From contig NZ_AZGB01000001.1 in NCBI RefSeq assembly GCF_001435235.1, positions 1-64,000 on the forward strand: a stretch of 64,000 nucleotides of DNA, in the 5' to 3' direction. Of this stretch, positions 36,106 through 46,699 are shown in pieces. The notes under the pieces are model-generated. The model was given only the letters and a program-made list of their open reading frames with translations. It made no database searches and was not told the origin of the DNA. The DNA comes from Liquorilactobacillus ghanensis DSM 18630 (lineage in GTDB: Bacteria > Bacillota > Bacilli > Lactobacillales > Lactobacillaceae). The position numbers and the translations under genes were made by a program. Within the stretch, counting starts at the first letter, position 1. Every line of letters begins with the position of its first letter.

Positions 36106-37536
36106 TTAATTTAAAGCTTTGATTGCTGTTTGATAAGCATCATCGTGTTGACTAATTTGTGCTGCTATTTTTTCTTCCAGCTTGTTTACTGTTTGTGCAT
36201 CCGCTTGACCAGTTGCATTCAAACCATTTGCCTGTTGAAATTTCTTAACAGCTGCGACTGTCTGATCGCTAAAGTAACCATTTGCTTGACCAGAATTATA
36301 ATTTAATGCATTTAATAAGATTTGCAACTTTTTAATTTGACCGGAAACTTGCCCTTGTTGATAAGTTTTTTTAGTATCAATTGCCGTTTGATATGCGTAA
36401 CTTGGATAATCTGCCTTAATTGTCGGCTGCAAGCCCTTATGATTAATCCAATCACCATTTGGTGTCAGCCACTTAGCAATTGTCATCTTAAGTTCTGTTT
36501 GATCGTTAAACGGCATTGTATTTTGAACTGTACCCTTACCATATGACTTCGTACCGATCAATTGATCACCTGCTGATTGATGCAATGCTGCTGAAAAGAT
36601 TTCTGCCGCACTGGCACTGCCACTATTGATCAAAACCACTGTCTTACCCTTAATCTTATATCCACCATCAAATTTTTTACCAGCTCGGTAAACTTGTTGA
36701 GCACCCGTCCGTTGCTGAACTCGTAATAAAACTTTATTGTTTTTAACAAAAATCGAAGACATCTTCAATGCTTGATCCATTAAACCACCTGGATTATCAC
36801 GCATATCAATGATAAATGATTTGGCGCCCTTCTTTTGCAGATTCTTCAATTCAGCTTTAAATTCTTTAGCTGTATTTTCAGAAAAAGTTGACACTTGAAC
36901 ATAACCAACTGTTGGATGACCCTTAACAATTTTACCATTAACCGTCTTAACTGGAATAGTGTCACGTTTTATAGTCTTGGTGAATGTTTCACTGCCACGT
37001 TTAATAGTTAAAGTGACATTAGTTCCCTTTTTGCCGCGAATCAATGAAACTGCTTTATTTAAGGAGTAGCCGTTTATTGATTTATTATTAATTTTTTCAA
37101 TAATATCCCTAGCTTTCAATCCCGCTTTTTCGGCAGGTGTTCCCTTAATCGGCGATATTATTTCAATATGCGATCCACTTTTTTGAACTTCAGCACCAAT
37201 ACCGGTAAAACTGCTGGAAATAGTATTGCTGAGTGATTCTGTCTCTGATTTTGACATATACTCTGAAAATGGATCTCCCAATGAATTAACCATACCAGTC
37301 AAAGCACCATTAACTAATTTGGTTCGGCTGACTTTTTTATAATAGTTATTATATAAAGCCGAGTATACTGTGCTAATTTTGCCTAATGACTGATTAGTAG
37401 CTTCCGCTTCTTGCAGTTGGTGATTCATAAACAAGAAGACAATTCCTCCTCCGACTATAAAACAAGTTAAACTGCTGATAATAATTGCTAACCAGCCAAA
37501 ACGTTTTGCCGATTTGGTCTTTTTTTGCTTAAACAT
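36106..37536 (-). CDS. ctpA: S41 family C-terminal processing protease with PDZ and peptidoglycan-binding domains
   Basis: The 476-residue protein has an N-terminal membrane anchor (about 15-38), a PDZ domain (about 95-180, with GLKARDIIEKINN), the protease core with VILRGKKGTNV-type PDZ end, DMRDNPGGLMDQAL, catalytic Ser in SGSASAAEIF and Lys in SYGKGTVQ, then a C-terminal PG_binding_1 domain (about 390-460) including VAAVKKFQQANGL. It degrades extracellular proteins at the wall. The ATG at 37536 has gagga upstream and is preferred to the TTG two codons before. Confidence 0.9.
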   Translation of the reverse strand: MFKQKKTKSAKRFGWLAIIISSLTCFIVGGGIVFLFMNHQLQEAEATNQSLGKISTVYSALYNNYYKKVSRTKLVNGALTGMVNSLGDPFSEYMSKSETESLSNTISSSFTGIGAEVQKSGSHIEIISPIKGTPAEKAGLKARDIIEKINNKSINGYSLNKAVSLIRGKKGTNVTLTIKRGSETFTKTIKRDTIPVKTVNGKIVKGHPTVGYVQVSTFSENTAKEFKAELKNLQKKGAKSFIIDMRDNPGGLMDQALKMSSIFVKNNKVLLRVQQRTGAQQVYRAGKKFDGGYKIKGKTVVLINSGSASAAEIFSAALHQSAGDQLIGTKSYGKGTVQNTMPFNDQTELKMTIAKWLTPNGDWINHKGLQPTIKADYPSYAYQTAIDTKKTYQQGQVSGQIKKLQILLNALNYNSGQANGYFSDQTVAAVKKFQQANGLNATGQADAQTVNKLEEKIAAQISQHDDAYQTAIKALN

Positions 37537-37564
37537 AATCAATTCCTCGCAAACTTAATTATTT

Positions 37565-37789
37565 TTATTCCATTTTTTCTAAATATTGCTGCCAAGCTTG
37601 ATCAAAAATGGTCATGGAAGGCAAGTATCCCGCATTCAATTCTAAATAGTTCGAGATTTCATCATAATCTTGTGACTGCTTAGGAAAACTCTGATCAAAG
37701 AAAGCACTGTTGGCGAATTGAGCCAAAGCAGTTGAACTATTGTCGTTACGTTCAGTCATTAAGTACTGATAGAAGCTTTTGCGATACAT
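37565..37789 (-). CDS. YozE family SAM-like protein
   Basis: The 74-residue protein matches the YozE/UPF0346 family: [12 protein letters not shown] at the start, [21 protein letters not shown] in the middle and AWQQYLEKM at the end. It folds as a small helical bundle; its role is unknown. It lies between ctpA and the YpmS gene in one direction, with gaggggaaa before the ATG. Confidence 0.85.
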   Translation of the reverse strand: MYRKSFYQYLMTERNDNSSTALAQFANSAFFDQSFPKQSQDYDEISNYLELNAGYLPSMTIFDQAWQQYLEKME

Positions 37790-37807
37790 TTTCCCCTCCT
37801 AAATTAA

Positions 37808-38431
37808 TTATTGTTTAAAAGGTACATCAACTTTAAACTTAAATTGATTTTGAGTCAAATCAATTTTCTGTGCCCGCACACTGATACCGTGAAAGCCTTT
37901 GATTTGACGCAAGTTAAGTCGAATAGTTTCATTTTTACTGTCAATTGTAACCCATTTTCCCAAGTTATAATTTTTTTGAATATAACTTAGAATAAATTTA
38001 GGCGGAGCATTCAAAGTGCCAATAGCAACGCTCTTTGCATGCAACAAAATATTACCTTGACTAGTAACTGTCGGCTGGGTATAAAGTGAAAACGAAACTC
38101 GTTGACCTAAAAGTTTAGTAGTTCCCACCAAAACTGCTGCTTGGTCAACATAAAATTGATATTTAATTTTTTTATTTTTTTGTTGCCGTTTCAAATAATA
38201 ATTAATAGTAGTGTTCAGTTGCTGTTTGTTCATCTCAACATTGATTGTCGCATGCTGTTGGTGTGAACTTGTTTTTTGCGTTATTTCTCTTGCTTGTTGA
38301 TTAGGAGCAGTTACCTGCTGCATCACAAACAAGCCACTTCCTAAAACAATGGCCAATAACAGTATAAAAGCCCATTTCCAATAATTATGTTTTTTTACAG
38401 CCTTGGCTGCTGAATTCTTTGTCCGTTGCAA
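37808..38431 (-). CDS. YpmS family protein (DUF2140)
   Basis: The 207-residue protein starts with a basic cytoplasmic segment, one membrane helix (about 19-40, WAFILLLAIVLGSGLFVMQQ), then an extracellular domain with FYVDQAAVLVGTTKLLG, and SFSLYTQPTVTSQGNI. DUF2140 members of Bacillus (YpmS) are membrane-anchored and unassigned. It overlaps no neighbour but stands directly after the GDSL gene, as ypmR-ypmS do in Bacillus. Confidence 0.8.
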   Translation of the reverse strand: MQRTKNSAAKAVKKHNYWKWAFILLLAIVLGSGLFVMQQVTAPNQQAREITQKTSSHQQHATINVEMNKQQLNTTINYYLKRQQKNKKIKYQFYVDQAAVLVGTTKLLGQRVSFSLYTQPTVTSQGNILLHAKSVAIGTLNAPPKFILSYIQKNYNLGKWVTIDSKNETIRLNLRQIKGFHGISVRAQKIDLTQNQFKFKVDVPFKQ

Positions 38432-38442
38432 AATTTGACCCC

Positions 38443-39396
38443 CTACGATTTACGCCAAGTTTTTTTATGTTGCAGCATAACTTGATACAATCGATCTGTC
38501 ATATAATGATATCCCTTTAAATTAGGATGAAAATGATCAGCTGGCGACAAATAGTTGTTTTTTTCTTTTTTATCATTAAATACCTGATCCACTTTAGTCT
38601 TGTTTAAAGTCGTAATATCAGTGGTAGATGATTGCTGCAATTTTTTGGTGTTCTTATGATATTGTCCAGCTGACATTCGTTGATCAATATTTACAAAATA
38701 AGCTTGCTTTGTTTGTGCGACAACTTGACTTGTGGTCGTATTCCAAAGCTTAGTGTATTTTTGAAATTGTTGAATTTTGGGAAAATAAACATAAAAGGGA
38801 TTATAGACAGAGTAAACAAAAATCGGCGCATTTGAATTATACTGCCGAACTTGCTGAAGTAACTGATTAACTTTGTCTTGATAAACTTTACGTGAAGCGG
38901 TTACGGCAGTTGCTAATTGACTATCGGTTAAATTTGAAAATTGTTTTTCAAAAACCTGCATCAAATCATTCCCACCAACAGTCATCACAATTACATTTGC
39001 CTGCCGTACCTGCTGCTGCATTGTTTGCGAATCCTGTAGCCGTTGTAAAATCTGGTCACTGCGATCACCGGCTTTACCGTAATTAAAAGTCTGCGTTTTA
39101 ACATGAGGGATTGCATTCAGTTTTTGCTGAATCAAATTAACATATCCGCCTTGATTAGTAGTATCGCCAACTCCCTGCGTTAGTGAATCACCCAATGCTA
39201 CTAATTTCAATTGCTGTGTTTTTATTTTTTTTGTTTTACTTGACACAGCTGCCTTTTTGGAAATCGCTTTACTGGTTTTGGTTTGTGCTGGCGTTGCACT
39301 TTCGTTTCGGTCCAATAAATGCCAAGCACCAAATACGATTAAAGTTAAAACCAACAAAACTACTAAAAACTGCAGCCATGCTTTCAAAATCTTCAA
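38443..39396 (-). CDS. SGNH/GDSL family lipase or esterase (YpmR-like)
   Basis: The 317-residue protein has an N-terminal membrane anchor (about 8-26), a Lys/Thr-rich linker and the SGNH hydrolase domain: LVALGDSLTQGVGD (block I nucleophile Ser), VNLIQQKL, KAGDRSDQI (block II), MTVGGNDLM (block III) and DHFHPNLKG near 300 (block V, Asp-x-x-His). Lipids or acetyl groups on the cell envelope are likely substrates. The TTG at 39396 has aaaggaa upstream and gives the standard N-terminus. Confidence 0.85.
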   Translation of the reverse strand: MKILKAWLQFLVVLLVLTLIVFGAWHLLDRNESATPAQTKTSKAISKKAAVSSKTKKIKTQQLKLVALGDSLTQGVGDTTNQGGYVNLIQQKLNAIPHVKTQTFNYGKAGDRSDQILQRLQDSQTMQQQVRQANVIVMTVGGNDLMQVFEKQFSNLTDSQLATAVTASRKVYQDKVNQLLQQVRQYNSNAPIFVYSVYNPFYVYFPKIQQFQKYTKLWNTTTSQVVAQTKQAYFVNIDQRMSAGQYHKNTKKLQQSSTTDITTLNKTKVDQVFNDKKEKNNYLSPADHFHPNLKGYHYMTDRLYQVMLQHKKTWRKS

Positions 39397-39558
39397 TCTA
39401 AGATTCCTTTCTAAAATCAATTGATTTTACGTTAGAATAATATCTAATATTTAGAATTGGCTATAATGAGTAAAGTATAGCAAAAATAGTCATTAAATTC
39501 ACATTAGAATTTTAAAAATGAGAAAATTTAGTAAAAGCTTATTATTTTTAAAAATACT

Positions 39559-40125
39559 CTATTTTAAAATAACGGTTTTAGCAGAATTATATGCTGGTTC
39601 TAAACTGCTTAACTGTAGTTTGCTATTTTTTCGACAATACAGTTTAAATTGATAAGGATAAAGATTGTGCTGATCCATTTTACCTCTTTTTGCCCACACT
39701 AAATCAAACTCCGACCATGGCAATTGTGGCATTTTTACATCACCGGCAAAGGTTGCCGCAATTTTGGTAACATACAACAAGTCGACCTGATTCGCAAAAC
39801 TAGCAAACAGACTAGCTCCACCAATGATAAAGTTTAGCCGCTGATCGTTTCCGATAAAGGTTTCCAACTCTTGCTTAGTATGAAAAATTTTAACTCGTTG
39901 ATCATCAGCATAACTCTGCGCATAATTCGCTGATCTGGTTAACACATAGTGCGGACGTCCCGGAAGAACTCCTGGTAGGCTGGCAAAGGTCTTACGTCCC
40001 ATGATCATTGGATGCCCCTGTGTCATTCGTTTAAAATGTGCCAGATCTGCCGGCAAATGCCACGGCAGCTGACCGCGGTAACCGATTTGGTGATTTAAGT
40101 CTTCAGCCCAAATATAAGCCAGCAT
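39559..40125 (-). CDS. folA: Dihydrofolate reductase
   Basis: The 188-residue enzyme reduces dihydrofolate for thymidylate synthesis. It shows YIWAEDLNHQIGYRGQLPWHLPADLAHFKRMTQ with the catalytic Asp in PADLAHFK, the NADPH loop MIMGRKTFASL, and FIIGGASLFASF near 108. The C-terminus has a tail of about 20 residues beyond the usual 160-165. It lies directly downstream of thyA, which regenerates its substrate, so the two genes form one operon. Confidence 0.9.
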   Translation of the reverse strand: MLAYIWAEDLNHQIGYRGQLPWHLPADLAHFKRMTQGHPMIMGRKTFASLPGVLPGRPHYVLTRSANYAQSYADDQRVKIFHTKQELETFIGNDQRLNFIIGGASLFASFANQVDLLYVTKIAATFAGDVKMPQLPWSEFDLVWAKRGKMDQHNLYPYQFKLYCRKNSKLQLSSLEPAYNSAKTVILK

Positions 40126-40147
40126 TCATAATTCCACCCTTCTAAAT

Positions 40148-41104
40148 TTAAACAGCAACTGGAGCTTTAATTGCCGCTGCTGGATGATAGTCAATAACTT
40201 TAATATCAGCAACATCAAAATCAGCTAAGTGCTTTTTGGCTGGGTTTAACCATAGCTGTGGTGCCGCTTGCGGTTTTCTGCTTAGCTGTTCTTGCGCTTG
40301 TGTCAAATGATTCAAGTACAAATGCGCATCACCTAGTGTATGCACGAATTCTCCAGGTACTAGACCCGTTTCTCGAGCGATCAGTGAGGTCAGTAATGCA
40401 TAACTGGCAATATTAAAAGGAACGCCTAAGAAAGCATCAGCGCTGCGCTGATACAATTGACAACTTAATCTGCCTCGATTTACATAAAACTGAAAAAGCG
40501 TATGACAAGGAGGTAGTGCACTTTGCGGCACATCTTCTGGATTCCAGGCAGTTACAATTAAGCGACGTGAATCAGGCGTTTTTTTGATCCCATCAATAAC
40601 ATTTTGAATCTGGTCAATGAATTGGCCATCGCGTGTTTGCCAGTGACGCCACTGAGCACCATAAACATCACCTAAGTTACCGAATTTCTCAGCAAAAGTT
40701 GAATCTGTCAAAATCAGCTTACAAAATTTCTTTTTTTGTTGTAAATAAATTTGATTAAAATCGGGATCTTGCAAGCGGCGCTGACCAAAGTCTGTCATAT
40801 CTGGTCCTTGATAAGCCGAACTTGAAACCCAATTTTTAAAAGCCCATTCGTCCCAAATATGATTATTATGTTTTAACAAAAAGCGAATATTGGTATCTCC
40901 TCGTAAAAACCACAATAACTCACTTTTAATTAAGCCGAACGCTACTTTTTTTGTTGTTAGTAATGGGAATCCCTCTTGGAGATTAAAACGCATTTGATAA
41001 CCAAACAAACTACGGGTCCCAGTTCCAGTTCGATCACTTTTTTCATGTCCCTTTTGCAAAATATCTTGCAATAAGTTGAGATAAGGTGTTTCTACAATTG
41101 CCAT
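40148..41104 (-). CDS. thyA: Thymidylate synthase
   Basis: The 318-residue enzyme makes dTMP from dUMP. The folate and dUMP sites are clear: [16 protein letters not shown] near 20, [25 protein letters not shown] (near 50-75), the catalytic Cys in [12 protein letters not shown] (near 195), [17 protein letters not shown] and DAHLYLNHL. The length with an internal insertion is the usual form of lactobacilli. It precedes folA with 22 bases between. Confidence 0.95.
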   Translation of the reverse strand: MAIVETPYLNLLQDILQKGHEKSDRTGTGTRSLFGYQMRFNLQEGFPLLTTKKVAFGLIKSELLWFLRGDTNIRFLLKHNNHIWDEWAFKNWVSSSAYQGPDMTDFGQRRLQDPDFNQIYLQQKKKFCKLILTDSTFAEKFGNLGDVYGAQWRHWQTRDGQFIDQIQNVIDGIKKTPDSRRLIVTAWNPEDVPQSALPPCHTLFQFYVNRGRLSCQLYQRSADAFLGVPFNIASYALLTSLIARETGLVPGEFVHTLGDAHLYLNHLTQAQEQLSRKPQAAPQLWLNPAKKHLADFDVADIKVIDYHPAAAIKAPVAV

Positions 41105-41128
41105 TTTATTCTCCTTTTGTAAGTAAAC

Positions 41129-43030
41129 TTAAGCATACTGACTTAATTCTTCCCAGCGTGTCATCTTTTGCTCGATTTGTTGATCTAACTGATCTAATTG
41201 TTGTTGTAATTCGGCCAATTTACCGTAATCACTGGCAGCTATTTCGGTCATCTGTTGATTGATAGTGCTTTTTTTGTGTTCCAACTGATCAATATCAGTC
41301 TCAAGCTGTTTAAATTCAATTTTTTCAGCATATGTTAGTTTAGTTTTCTTGGCTGTCGGCTGCTTTTCAGTTGAGCTGTTCTTCTTGATAGTTGTTTTTG
41401 CAGTGGAAACATGACTTTTTGCTTTTGGCTTTTGTTGCAGATAATCGGTCAATTTACCATCAAATAATTTAATTTGACCGTTTCCATTAAAAATCAACAA
41501 TCTCTTAGCAACTTTATCCAGAAAGTAGCGATCATGTGACACGGTGATTACCGTTCCTTGAAAATCAGCTAAATAATCTTCTAAAATGGTTAAAGTTTGA
41601 ATATCAAGATCGTTAGTCGGTTCATCCAGCAACAAAACATTCGGCTGCTGCATTAAAATTTTCAACAAATACAGTCGTCGTTGCTCACCACCAGATAATT
41701 TTCTGATTAAAATACCATGCATGTAACGCGGAAATAAAAAACGTTCTAATAATTGCGTAATACTTAAAGTATTTCCTGCCTGATCGGTAACTTGTTGTGC
41801 AATTTTTTTCAAATAATCAATTACTCGTAAATCTTGCGGTAATTTTTCAAATTGCTGCTGATAGTACCCCAATTTAACCGTTGAACCAATAATCAGCTCT
41901 CCTGCAGCCAAAGGTAGTCTTCCAGCCAGCAAATTTAAAAAACTTGATTTACCAGCTCCATTTTTCCCTGTAATTCCAATTCGTTGACCAGCTTGAATTA
42001 ACAGACTGAATTGATCAATTATTTTTTGCCCGCTTAGTTGCAAATCAGCTTTTTTTAATTCGATTACTTTTTTGCCTAAACGCTGCTGCCCTAATGCCAA
42101 ATCGACCTGATCATCAGCCTGATCAGCTGGCAGGTTTTCTTTTAGGGTTTCAAACCGATTGATGCGAGCTTGCTGTTTAGTACTGCGAGCTTTAGCACCA
42201 TGCCGCATCCACGCCAATTCTTTTTGGTAAAGCTGTTTTTGCTTATGTTGAATCTCAGCCTCATTTTCCAGACGAGTTGCTTTTTGCCGAACATAATCAT
42301 GATAGTTTCCTAAATAACTGTAGAGTTGGCCATGATCCAATTCAATAATTTTTTTGGCTACACGATCTAAAAAGTAACGATCATGCGTAACAACTAATAA
42401 AGCGCCTTTAAAACTGTTCAGATACTCTTCTAACCAGCTAATTGATGAAAAATCAAGCTGATTAGTTGGTTCATCTAGGATCAATAAATCCGGGTCTTGA
42501 ATCAGCACTTGCGCTAATCCTACACGTTTAACCTGACCACCTGATAATTCAGAAATTTTTCGCTGTAAATCAGTAATTTGCAGTTGCGTCAGAATAGTTT
42601 TGACTTGACTTTCGGCGTCCCAGGCATCTAATTGATTCATTTTTGCTTCAATCGTTAAATATTTTTGCTCAATTTTTTTATTATCAGGCTGTTCCCCGTA
42701 TGCCGCCGCTATTCGTTCATATTCTTGCGTTATCTTAAAAATTGGAGCTGCCCCACTAAAAACTGCTTCCATAATCGAAGATGTTGGATTTAGTTGTGGT
42801 TGCTGGCGTAAATAAGCAATTCGATAATCATTTGGTTTGATCAATTCACCTTGATCAGCTTGATCAAGTCCTGCTAAGACGTTTAACAGACTGCTTTTCC
42901 CAGTTCCATTAACTCCAATTAAACCTAAACGATCATGTTCATTAATTAAGAAATTAAGCTTTGTAAATAGTTCTTTTTCGCCATATGTTTTACTTAAATT
43001 TTCAACTCTTAATGTCTGCACTTTGGTCAC
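41129..43030 (-). CDS. Housekeeping ABC-F ATPase (Uup/YfmR-like)
   Basis: The 633-residue protein has two ATPase domains (Walker A GVNGTGKSSLLN near 40 and GKNGAGKSSFLNL near 350; signatures LSGGQVKRV and LSGGEQRRLYLL; Walker B LLILDEPTNQLD and LLLDEPTNDLD), a linker and a C-terminal coiled coil rich in Gln, Lys and Asp (about 540-633). The C-terminal extension is that of Uup-type proteins, which act on translating ribosomes, rather than of resistance ABC-F. It sits between cca and thyA in one direction. Confidence 0.9.
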   Translation of the reverse strand: MTKVQTLRVENLSKTYGEKELFTKLNFLINEHDRLGLIGVNGTGKSSLLNVLAGLDQADQGELIKPNDYRIAYLRQQPQLNPTSSIMEAVFSGAAPIFKITQEYERIAAAYGEQPDNKKIEQKYLTIEAKMNQLDAWDAESQVKTILTQLQITDLQRKISELSGGQVKRVGLAQVLIQDPDLLILDEPTNQLDFSSISWLEEYLNSFKGALLVVTHDRYFLDRVAKKIIELDHGQLYSYLGNYHDYVRQKATRLENEAEIQHKQKQLYQKELAWMRHGAKARSTKQQARINRFETLKENLPADQADDQVDLALGQQRLGKKVIELKKADLQLSGQKIIDQFSLLIQAGQRIGITGKNGAGKSSFLNLLAGRLPLAAGELIIGSTVKLGYYQQQFEKLPQDLRVIDYLKKIAQQVTDQAGNTLSITQLLERFLFPRYMHGILIRKLSGGEQRRLYLLKILMQQPNVLLLDEPTNDLDIQTLTILEDYLADFQGTVITVSHDRYFLDKVAKRLLIFNGNGQIKLFDGKLTDYLQQKPKAKSHVSTAKTTIKKNSSTEKQPTAKKTKLTYAEKIEFKQLETDIDQLEHKKSTINQQMTEIAASDYGKLAELQQQLDQLDQQIEQKMTRWEELSQYA

Positions 43031-43058
43031 ACTTTCATCTAAACTAGCTGTTTCCCGC

Positions 43059-44267
43059 TTATTCTAAAACAAGTTTTTGTGCTTGCTGCAGCAAGCGTTC
43101 TGGCGTGTTAGGCAAACGCCCGGTGACAACTGCTTTTTCCAAATTATTAATCAATTCACCGATTTGCGGTCCCGGTTTTAAATTCAAACTGGTTATCAAA
43201 CTACCACCCGTAACAGCTAATTCTTTAACATTTTTTATCGGTAAGGCTTGATATTGCTGCTGCATGGCTGTAAGAGAACAATTCTTACCTAGAAGATTGA
43301 CATTTTCGCACGCAACTTGCAAAGCTGACCAACCCAATGAATACATTTGCCACTGATCTAACTTGTTATCCATTACCGACCTTGTTGCTTGAATGGCAGC
43401 TGTTGTTGATTTAATTAAGGAATTCGAACTTTTCCAAGCTCGTAATAACTTAATCATCTCAGTAATTGACAACTGTGCTAAATAACCAAACAAACTCCAA
43501 CCGGCAGCAACTGAATTAAATTTAAGCTGTGGTAAATTCACCAACTGTTTTAAAACAGCTTTTTGTTCAGCAAAATTAGGACAATAACAATAAAGTTTTG
43601 TCTCCAACAACGGGGCTAGTCCCTTTTGTGGATAACTACCCAGTAATAGTTTCTGCCATTCCTCGTGAATCCGTTCAACGGCAATATGTTTAAGCAACGG
43701 AGCATTTTCAGTGATAGCGTTTAAAGTCTGTGTTTCTATAGTAAACGACAATTGACTGGCAAAACGCACTGTCCGCATCATTCGCAGTGCATCTTCATGA
43801 AATCTCTCATGTGGGATGCCGACTGCTCGAATAATTCCCTGTTTAAGATCTTGCAAACCATTGAATAAATCAATAATTTGCCCATTTAAATCCATCGCTA
43901 ATGCGTTAATTGTCAAATCACGCCGTTGAAGGTCATTATTTAACGAGCGCACAAATGTTACATGATCTGGGCGGCGAAAGTCTTGATAACTGCTTTCCGT
44001 CCTAAATGTTGTAATTTCGTAAGCCCGATGCTGATTCAAAACCGTAACCGTCCCATGTTTGATTCCTGTATCAATTGTTCGTTTGAAAATTTGTTTTATT
44101 TCTGCCGGATAAGCACTGGTTGCAATATCAACATCATGCGGCTCTTTGCCTAATAACAAGTCACGAACACAACCGCCAACAAAATAAGCCTCAAAACCAG
44201 CCTGCTGAATTTTTTTTAGTACGGGACTGGCCTGAAGAAATATTTTAGGTAAATTAGCAACTCTCAT
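43059..44267 (-). CDS. cca: CCA tRNA nucleotidyltransferase
   Basis: The 402-residue class II enzyme adds CCA to tRNA 3' ends. It has the nucleotidyltransferase motif [23 protein letters not shown] (near 30), the base-selection region with [12 protein letters not shown] near 115 and [16 protein letters not shown] near 160. The start [12 protein letters not shown] at 44267 overlaps the dapB stop by four bases (ATGA). Confidence 0.93.
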   Translation of the reverse strand: MRVANLPKIFLQASPVLKKIQQAGFEAYFVGGCVRDLLLGKEPHDVDIATSAYPAEIKQIFKRTIDTGIKHGTVTVLNQHRAYEITTFRTESSYQDFRRPDHVTFVRSLNNDLQRRDLTINALAMDLNGQIIDLFNGLQDLKQGIIRAVGIPHERFHEDALRMMRTVRFASQLSFTIETQTLNAITENAPLLKHIAVERIHEEWQKLLLGSYPQKGLAPLLETKLYCYCPNFAEQKAVLKQLVNLPQLKFNSVAAGWSLFGYLAQLSITEMIKLLRAWKSSNSLIKSTTAAIQATRSVMDNKLDQWQMYSLGWSALQVACENVNLLGKNCSLTAMQQQYQALPIKNVKELAVTGGSLITSLNLKPGPQIGELINNLEKAVVTGRLPNTPERLLQQAQKLVLE

Positions 44268-45052
44268 AGTAGATTCTCAAGCCCTACTAATAATTCATGC
44301 TGATCAGTTATTTTTTCAACCGCTACTGCTACACCCGACATAAAAGAACTACGATCAAATGAATCTTGGCGAATTGTTAAGGCTTCACCTGGTCCTCCGA
44401 ACAAAACTTGTTCATGAGCTACATACCCAGGCAAACGGACACTGTGGATTCGCATACCCTGATAATTTGCTCCCCTTGCTCCCGGCAAGGCTTCGGTTTC
44501 ATCTGGATTTCCTTGATAATGTTCCTGCCGAACTTCTGCAATTAATTTAGCGGTGTTAAGGGCAGTTCCACTAGGAGCATCCAATTTGTTATCATGATGC
44601 ATCTCAATAATTTCAACATCGGGCAGATACTTTGCCGCCTGTTGAGCAAATTGCATCAATAAAACGGCCGAAATTCCAAAATTAGGCGCAATTAAACCAC
44701 CTGTTTGGGTCTGCTGAGCAACTTTTTTCAATTCTGCAACCTGTTCATCTTGCAATCCAGTTGTCCCGATAACCGGTGAAATTTTATTTTGCAATGCAAA
44801 TTTAGCATTAGCAAAAACTGCTTTTGGGGAAGTGAAATCGATCCAAACATCGACATCATGGCAACTAATCGCTGTTAATTCCCGATAAACTGGTACATCA
44901 AGATCAGAAAATTCTGCAATTTCATTGATATTTTTTTCTTTGGCACGCGGATCATAAACTGCTGCTAATTCAAAACCTGGATGATCTAAGACCATCTTTA
45001 CTGTTGTATTTCCCATCCGTCCTTTAAAACCGGCAACCAGAATCTTTACCAT
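44264..45052 (-). CDS. dapB: 4-hydroxy-tetrahydrodipicolinate reductase
   Basis: The 262-residue enzyme makes tetrahydrodipicolinate for lysine and peptidoglycan. It has the dinucleotide fold [38 protein letters not shown], the catalytic region [19 protein letters not shown] (near 150-170) and [18 protein letters not shown]. It leads the cca gene; the upstream gap (45053-45257) shows no other gene. Confidence 0.93.
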   Translation of the reverse strand: MVKILVAGFKGRMGNTTVKMVLDHPGFELAAVYDPRAKEKNINEIAEFSDLDVPVYRELTAISCHDVDVWIDFTSPKAVFANAKFALQNKISPVIGTTGLQDEQVAELKKVAQQTQTGGLIAPNFGISAVLLMQFAQQAAKYLPDVEIIEMHHDNKLDAPSGTALNTAKLIAEVRQEHYQGNPDETEALPGARGANYQGMRIHSVRLPGYVAHEQVLFGGPGEALTIRQDSFDRSSFMSGVAVAVEKITDQHELLVGLENLL

Positions 45053-45257
45053 AAAAAATCAACCTCTTTTTTCATTCTGTTTTCTTTATTCTAACAGATT
45101 GTCAGCAGCCTTGCATCTTGACAGATTACTTTCAAACTTAATATATCAAATAAAATCTTAACCCAGCAAAACTAATTTGAATTATTTTTTATCAATAATT
45201 GAAATCAAAGTAAGCAATATTTTTTGAATTAAGAAAATAAACGCTGGATTTAATTAA

Positions 45258-45287
45258 CCAAAAAAATAGACCCGATCAGGTCTAATC
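45258..45287 (-). terminator. Terminator of the YitT gene
   Basis: On the minus strand agacctgatcgggtct forms a hairpin followed by a run of T; it lies 52 bases after the yitT-like stop. Confidence 0.8.
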
Positions 45288-45336
45288 AATAATTTCTCTG
45301 CTTAATTTTAGTATGAGGACATTCATCCTTAATTAA

Positions 45337-46218
45337 TTAACGATGCAAAATTTTTTTTTTGGCCGTGTCATATGAAAAGCCCTCACCAATAACTTCATTA
45401 ACACTTAAAATTGAAACAAAAGCATGTTCATCGTGTCGGGCAATAATATGTTTAAGCTCCATTAATTCATTTGGACTGATAACACAATAAATTGCTTGCC
45501 GCGGTTCATTCGAATAAGCACCTGTTGCCTGCAGATAACTGACACCACGATTTAAGTTATTAATGATATCTTCAGCAATCATTCGATGTTGTCCACTGAT
45601 AATGATTACTCCGCGAGCGGCATATGCTCCTTCAAGTGTAAAGTTAACAATTTTAGAAAAAACATATGATGCTAACAATGTGTACATCATTTTCCGTAAA
45701 CTGACATAACTTAAAGATAGCAACAAAACTACACAATCAATGCTAAGTAAAGTTTTTCCCATGGCGACCCCGCGCTTGCGCTCAAAAATTCGGGCTACAA
45801 TATCGGTCCCGCCAGTTGTTCCACCAAAACGATAAACTAATCCAGATCCCGAACCGCCAATCAAGCCGGCCAAAATTCCAGCTAAAAATAAGTCATGATC
45901 AATATTGACCGTCACTGGTACTTGCTGCCACAACCAAATAAAAAACGATAAGCTGCCAATTCCAAAAATTGTGTAAGTTAAAGCCGTTTTGCCTAAATAG
46001 CGATACCCGATAATAACCAGTGGAATGTTCAATAAAACTGTTGAAATTGCTGGATCGATCTGAAACCAGTAGCGTAAAATCAAGGTAACCCCAGTGATCC
46101 CGCCTTCAGCTAAATTGTTTGCAATGTTGATCATTACTAATCCAAAAGCATACAGACTTGATCCCAATGCGATCATTATAAAATTAAGCAAATTAATCTT
46201 TTCTACTCGTTCAGTCAC
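45337..46218 (-). CDS. YitT family membrane protein (DUF2179)
   Basis: The 293-residue protein has five hydrophobic segments in its first 180 residues (GSSLYAFGLVMINIANNLAEGGITGVTLIL, GGSGSGLVYRFGGTTGGTDIVARI) and a C-terminal DUF2179 cytosolic domain (about 205-290: GVIIISGQHRMIAEDI, YLQATGAYS). This is the YitT architecture; function is unassigned. A GTG or ATG within tcactattt gives MTERVEKINLL at 46218. Confidence 0.88.
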   Translation of the reverse strand: MTERVEKINLLNFIMIALGSSLYAFGLVMINIANNLAEGGITGVTLILRYWFQIDPAISTVLLNIPLVIIGYRYLGKTALTYTIFGIGSLSFFIWLWQQVPVTVNIDHDLFLAGILAGLIGGSGSGLVYRFGGTTGGTDIVARIFERKRGVAMGKTLLSIDCVVLLLSLSYVSLRKMMYTLLASYVFSKIVNFTLEGAYAARGVIIISGQHRMIAEDIINNLNRGVSYLQATGAYSNEPRQAIYCVISPNELMELKHIIARHDEHAFVSILSVNEVIGEGFSYDTAKKKILHR

Positions 46219-46293
46219 TATTTCACTCCTTGCTAATTGGTTTCTTCTCAGATAATAACACAGTTTAATTTAAAAACACCAGCTGGATTGCTA

Positions 46294-46563
46294 TTAAGCA
46301 TGTAATGCCGTAACAAACGCCGCCAAACCAAAGAAAACTCCTGGGATGTTCGCCCAAAAAATTAGCCAATCTCGATCCATTTTAAAATAAGCATAAATTG
46401 ACCAAAATGTACAATTTATAGCGGCGACTAACGGTTGAATTGGATTGCTGTAATCTCCTTGCAGATTATTTATAATCTGCGGAATATAAGAAACATACAT
46501 TAACACCGCTAAAATGGTTGCTGTTCGGCCGACAATCAAAATAAATTTATTTTCTTCCTTCAA
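46294..46563 (-). CDS. SemiSWEET family sugar transporter
   Basis: The 89-residue protein has three transmembrane segments (about 9-27, 41-58 and 66-87) with the PQ-loop motif SYIPQIINNLQG in helix 1 and IQPLVAAINCTFWSIYAY in helix 2. SemiSWEETs are half-size sugar facilitators that work as homodimers. gaggaggag precedes the ATG. The substrate is unknown. Confidence 0.85.
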   Translation of the reverse strand: MKEENKFILIVGRTATILAVLMYVSYIPQIINNLQGDYSNPIQPLVAAINCTFWSIYAYFKMDRDWLIFWANIPGVFFGLAAFVTALHA

Positions 46564-46699
46564 AAATTCTCCTCCTCATGCCTGAAAATAGTAATAACAC
46601 ATAATTGCAATTTTAGTGATTAATAAACTTGATTGCAAGCGTTTATTAAAAGTTTTTGCTTTTAAATGATAATTAAAACAGTCTTACTCAAATTAATGA

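Noticed and set aside
41129-43030. Second antibiotic-resistance ABC-F
   Set aside because: The C-terminal coiled coil and the thyA/cca neighbourhood point to the housekeeping Uup type, and there is no attenuator upstream.
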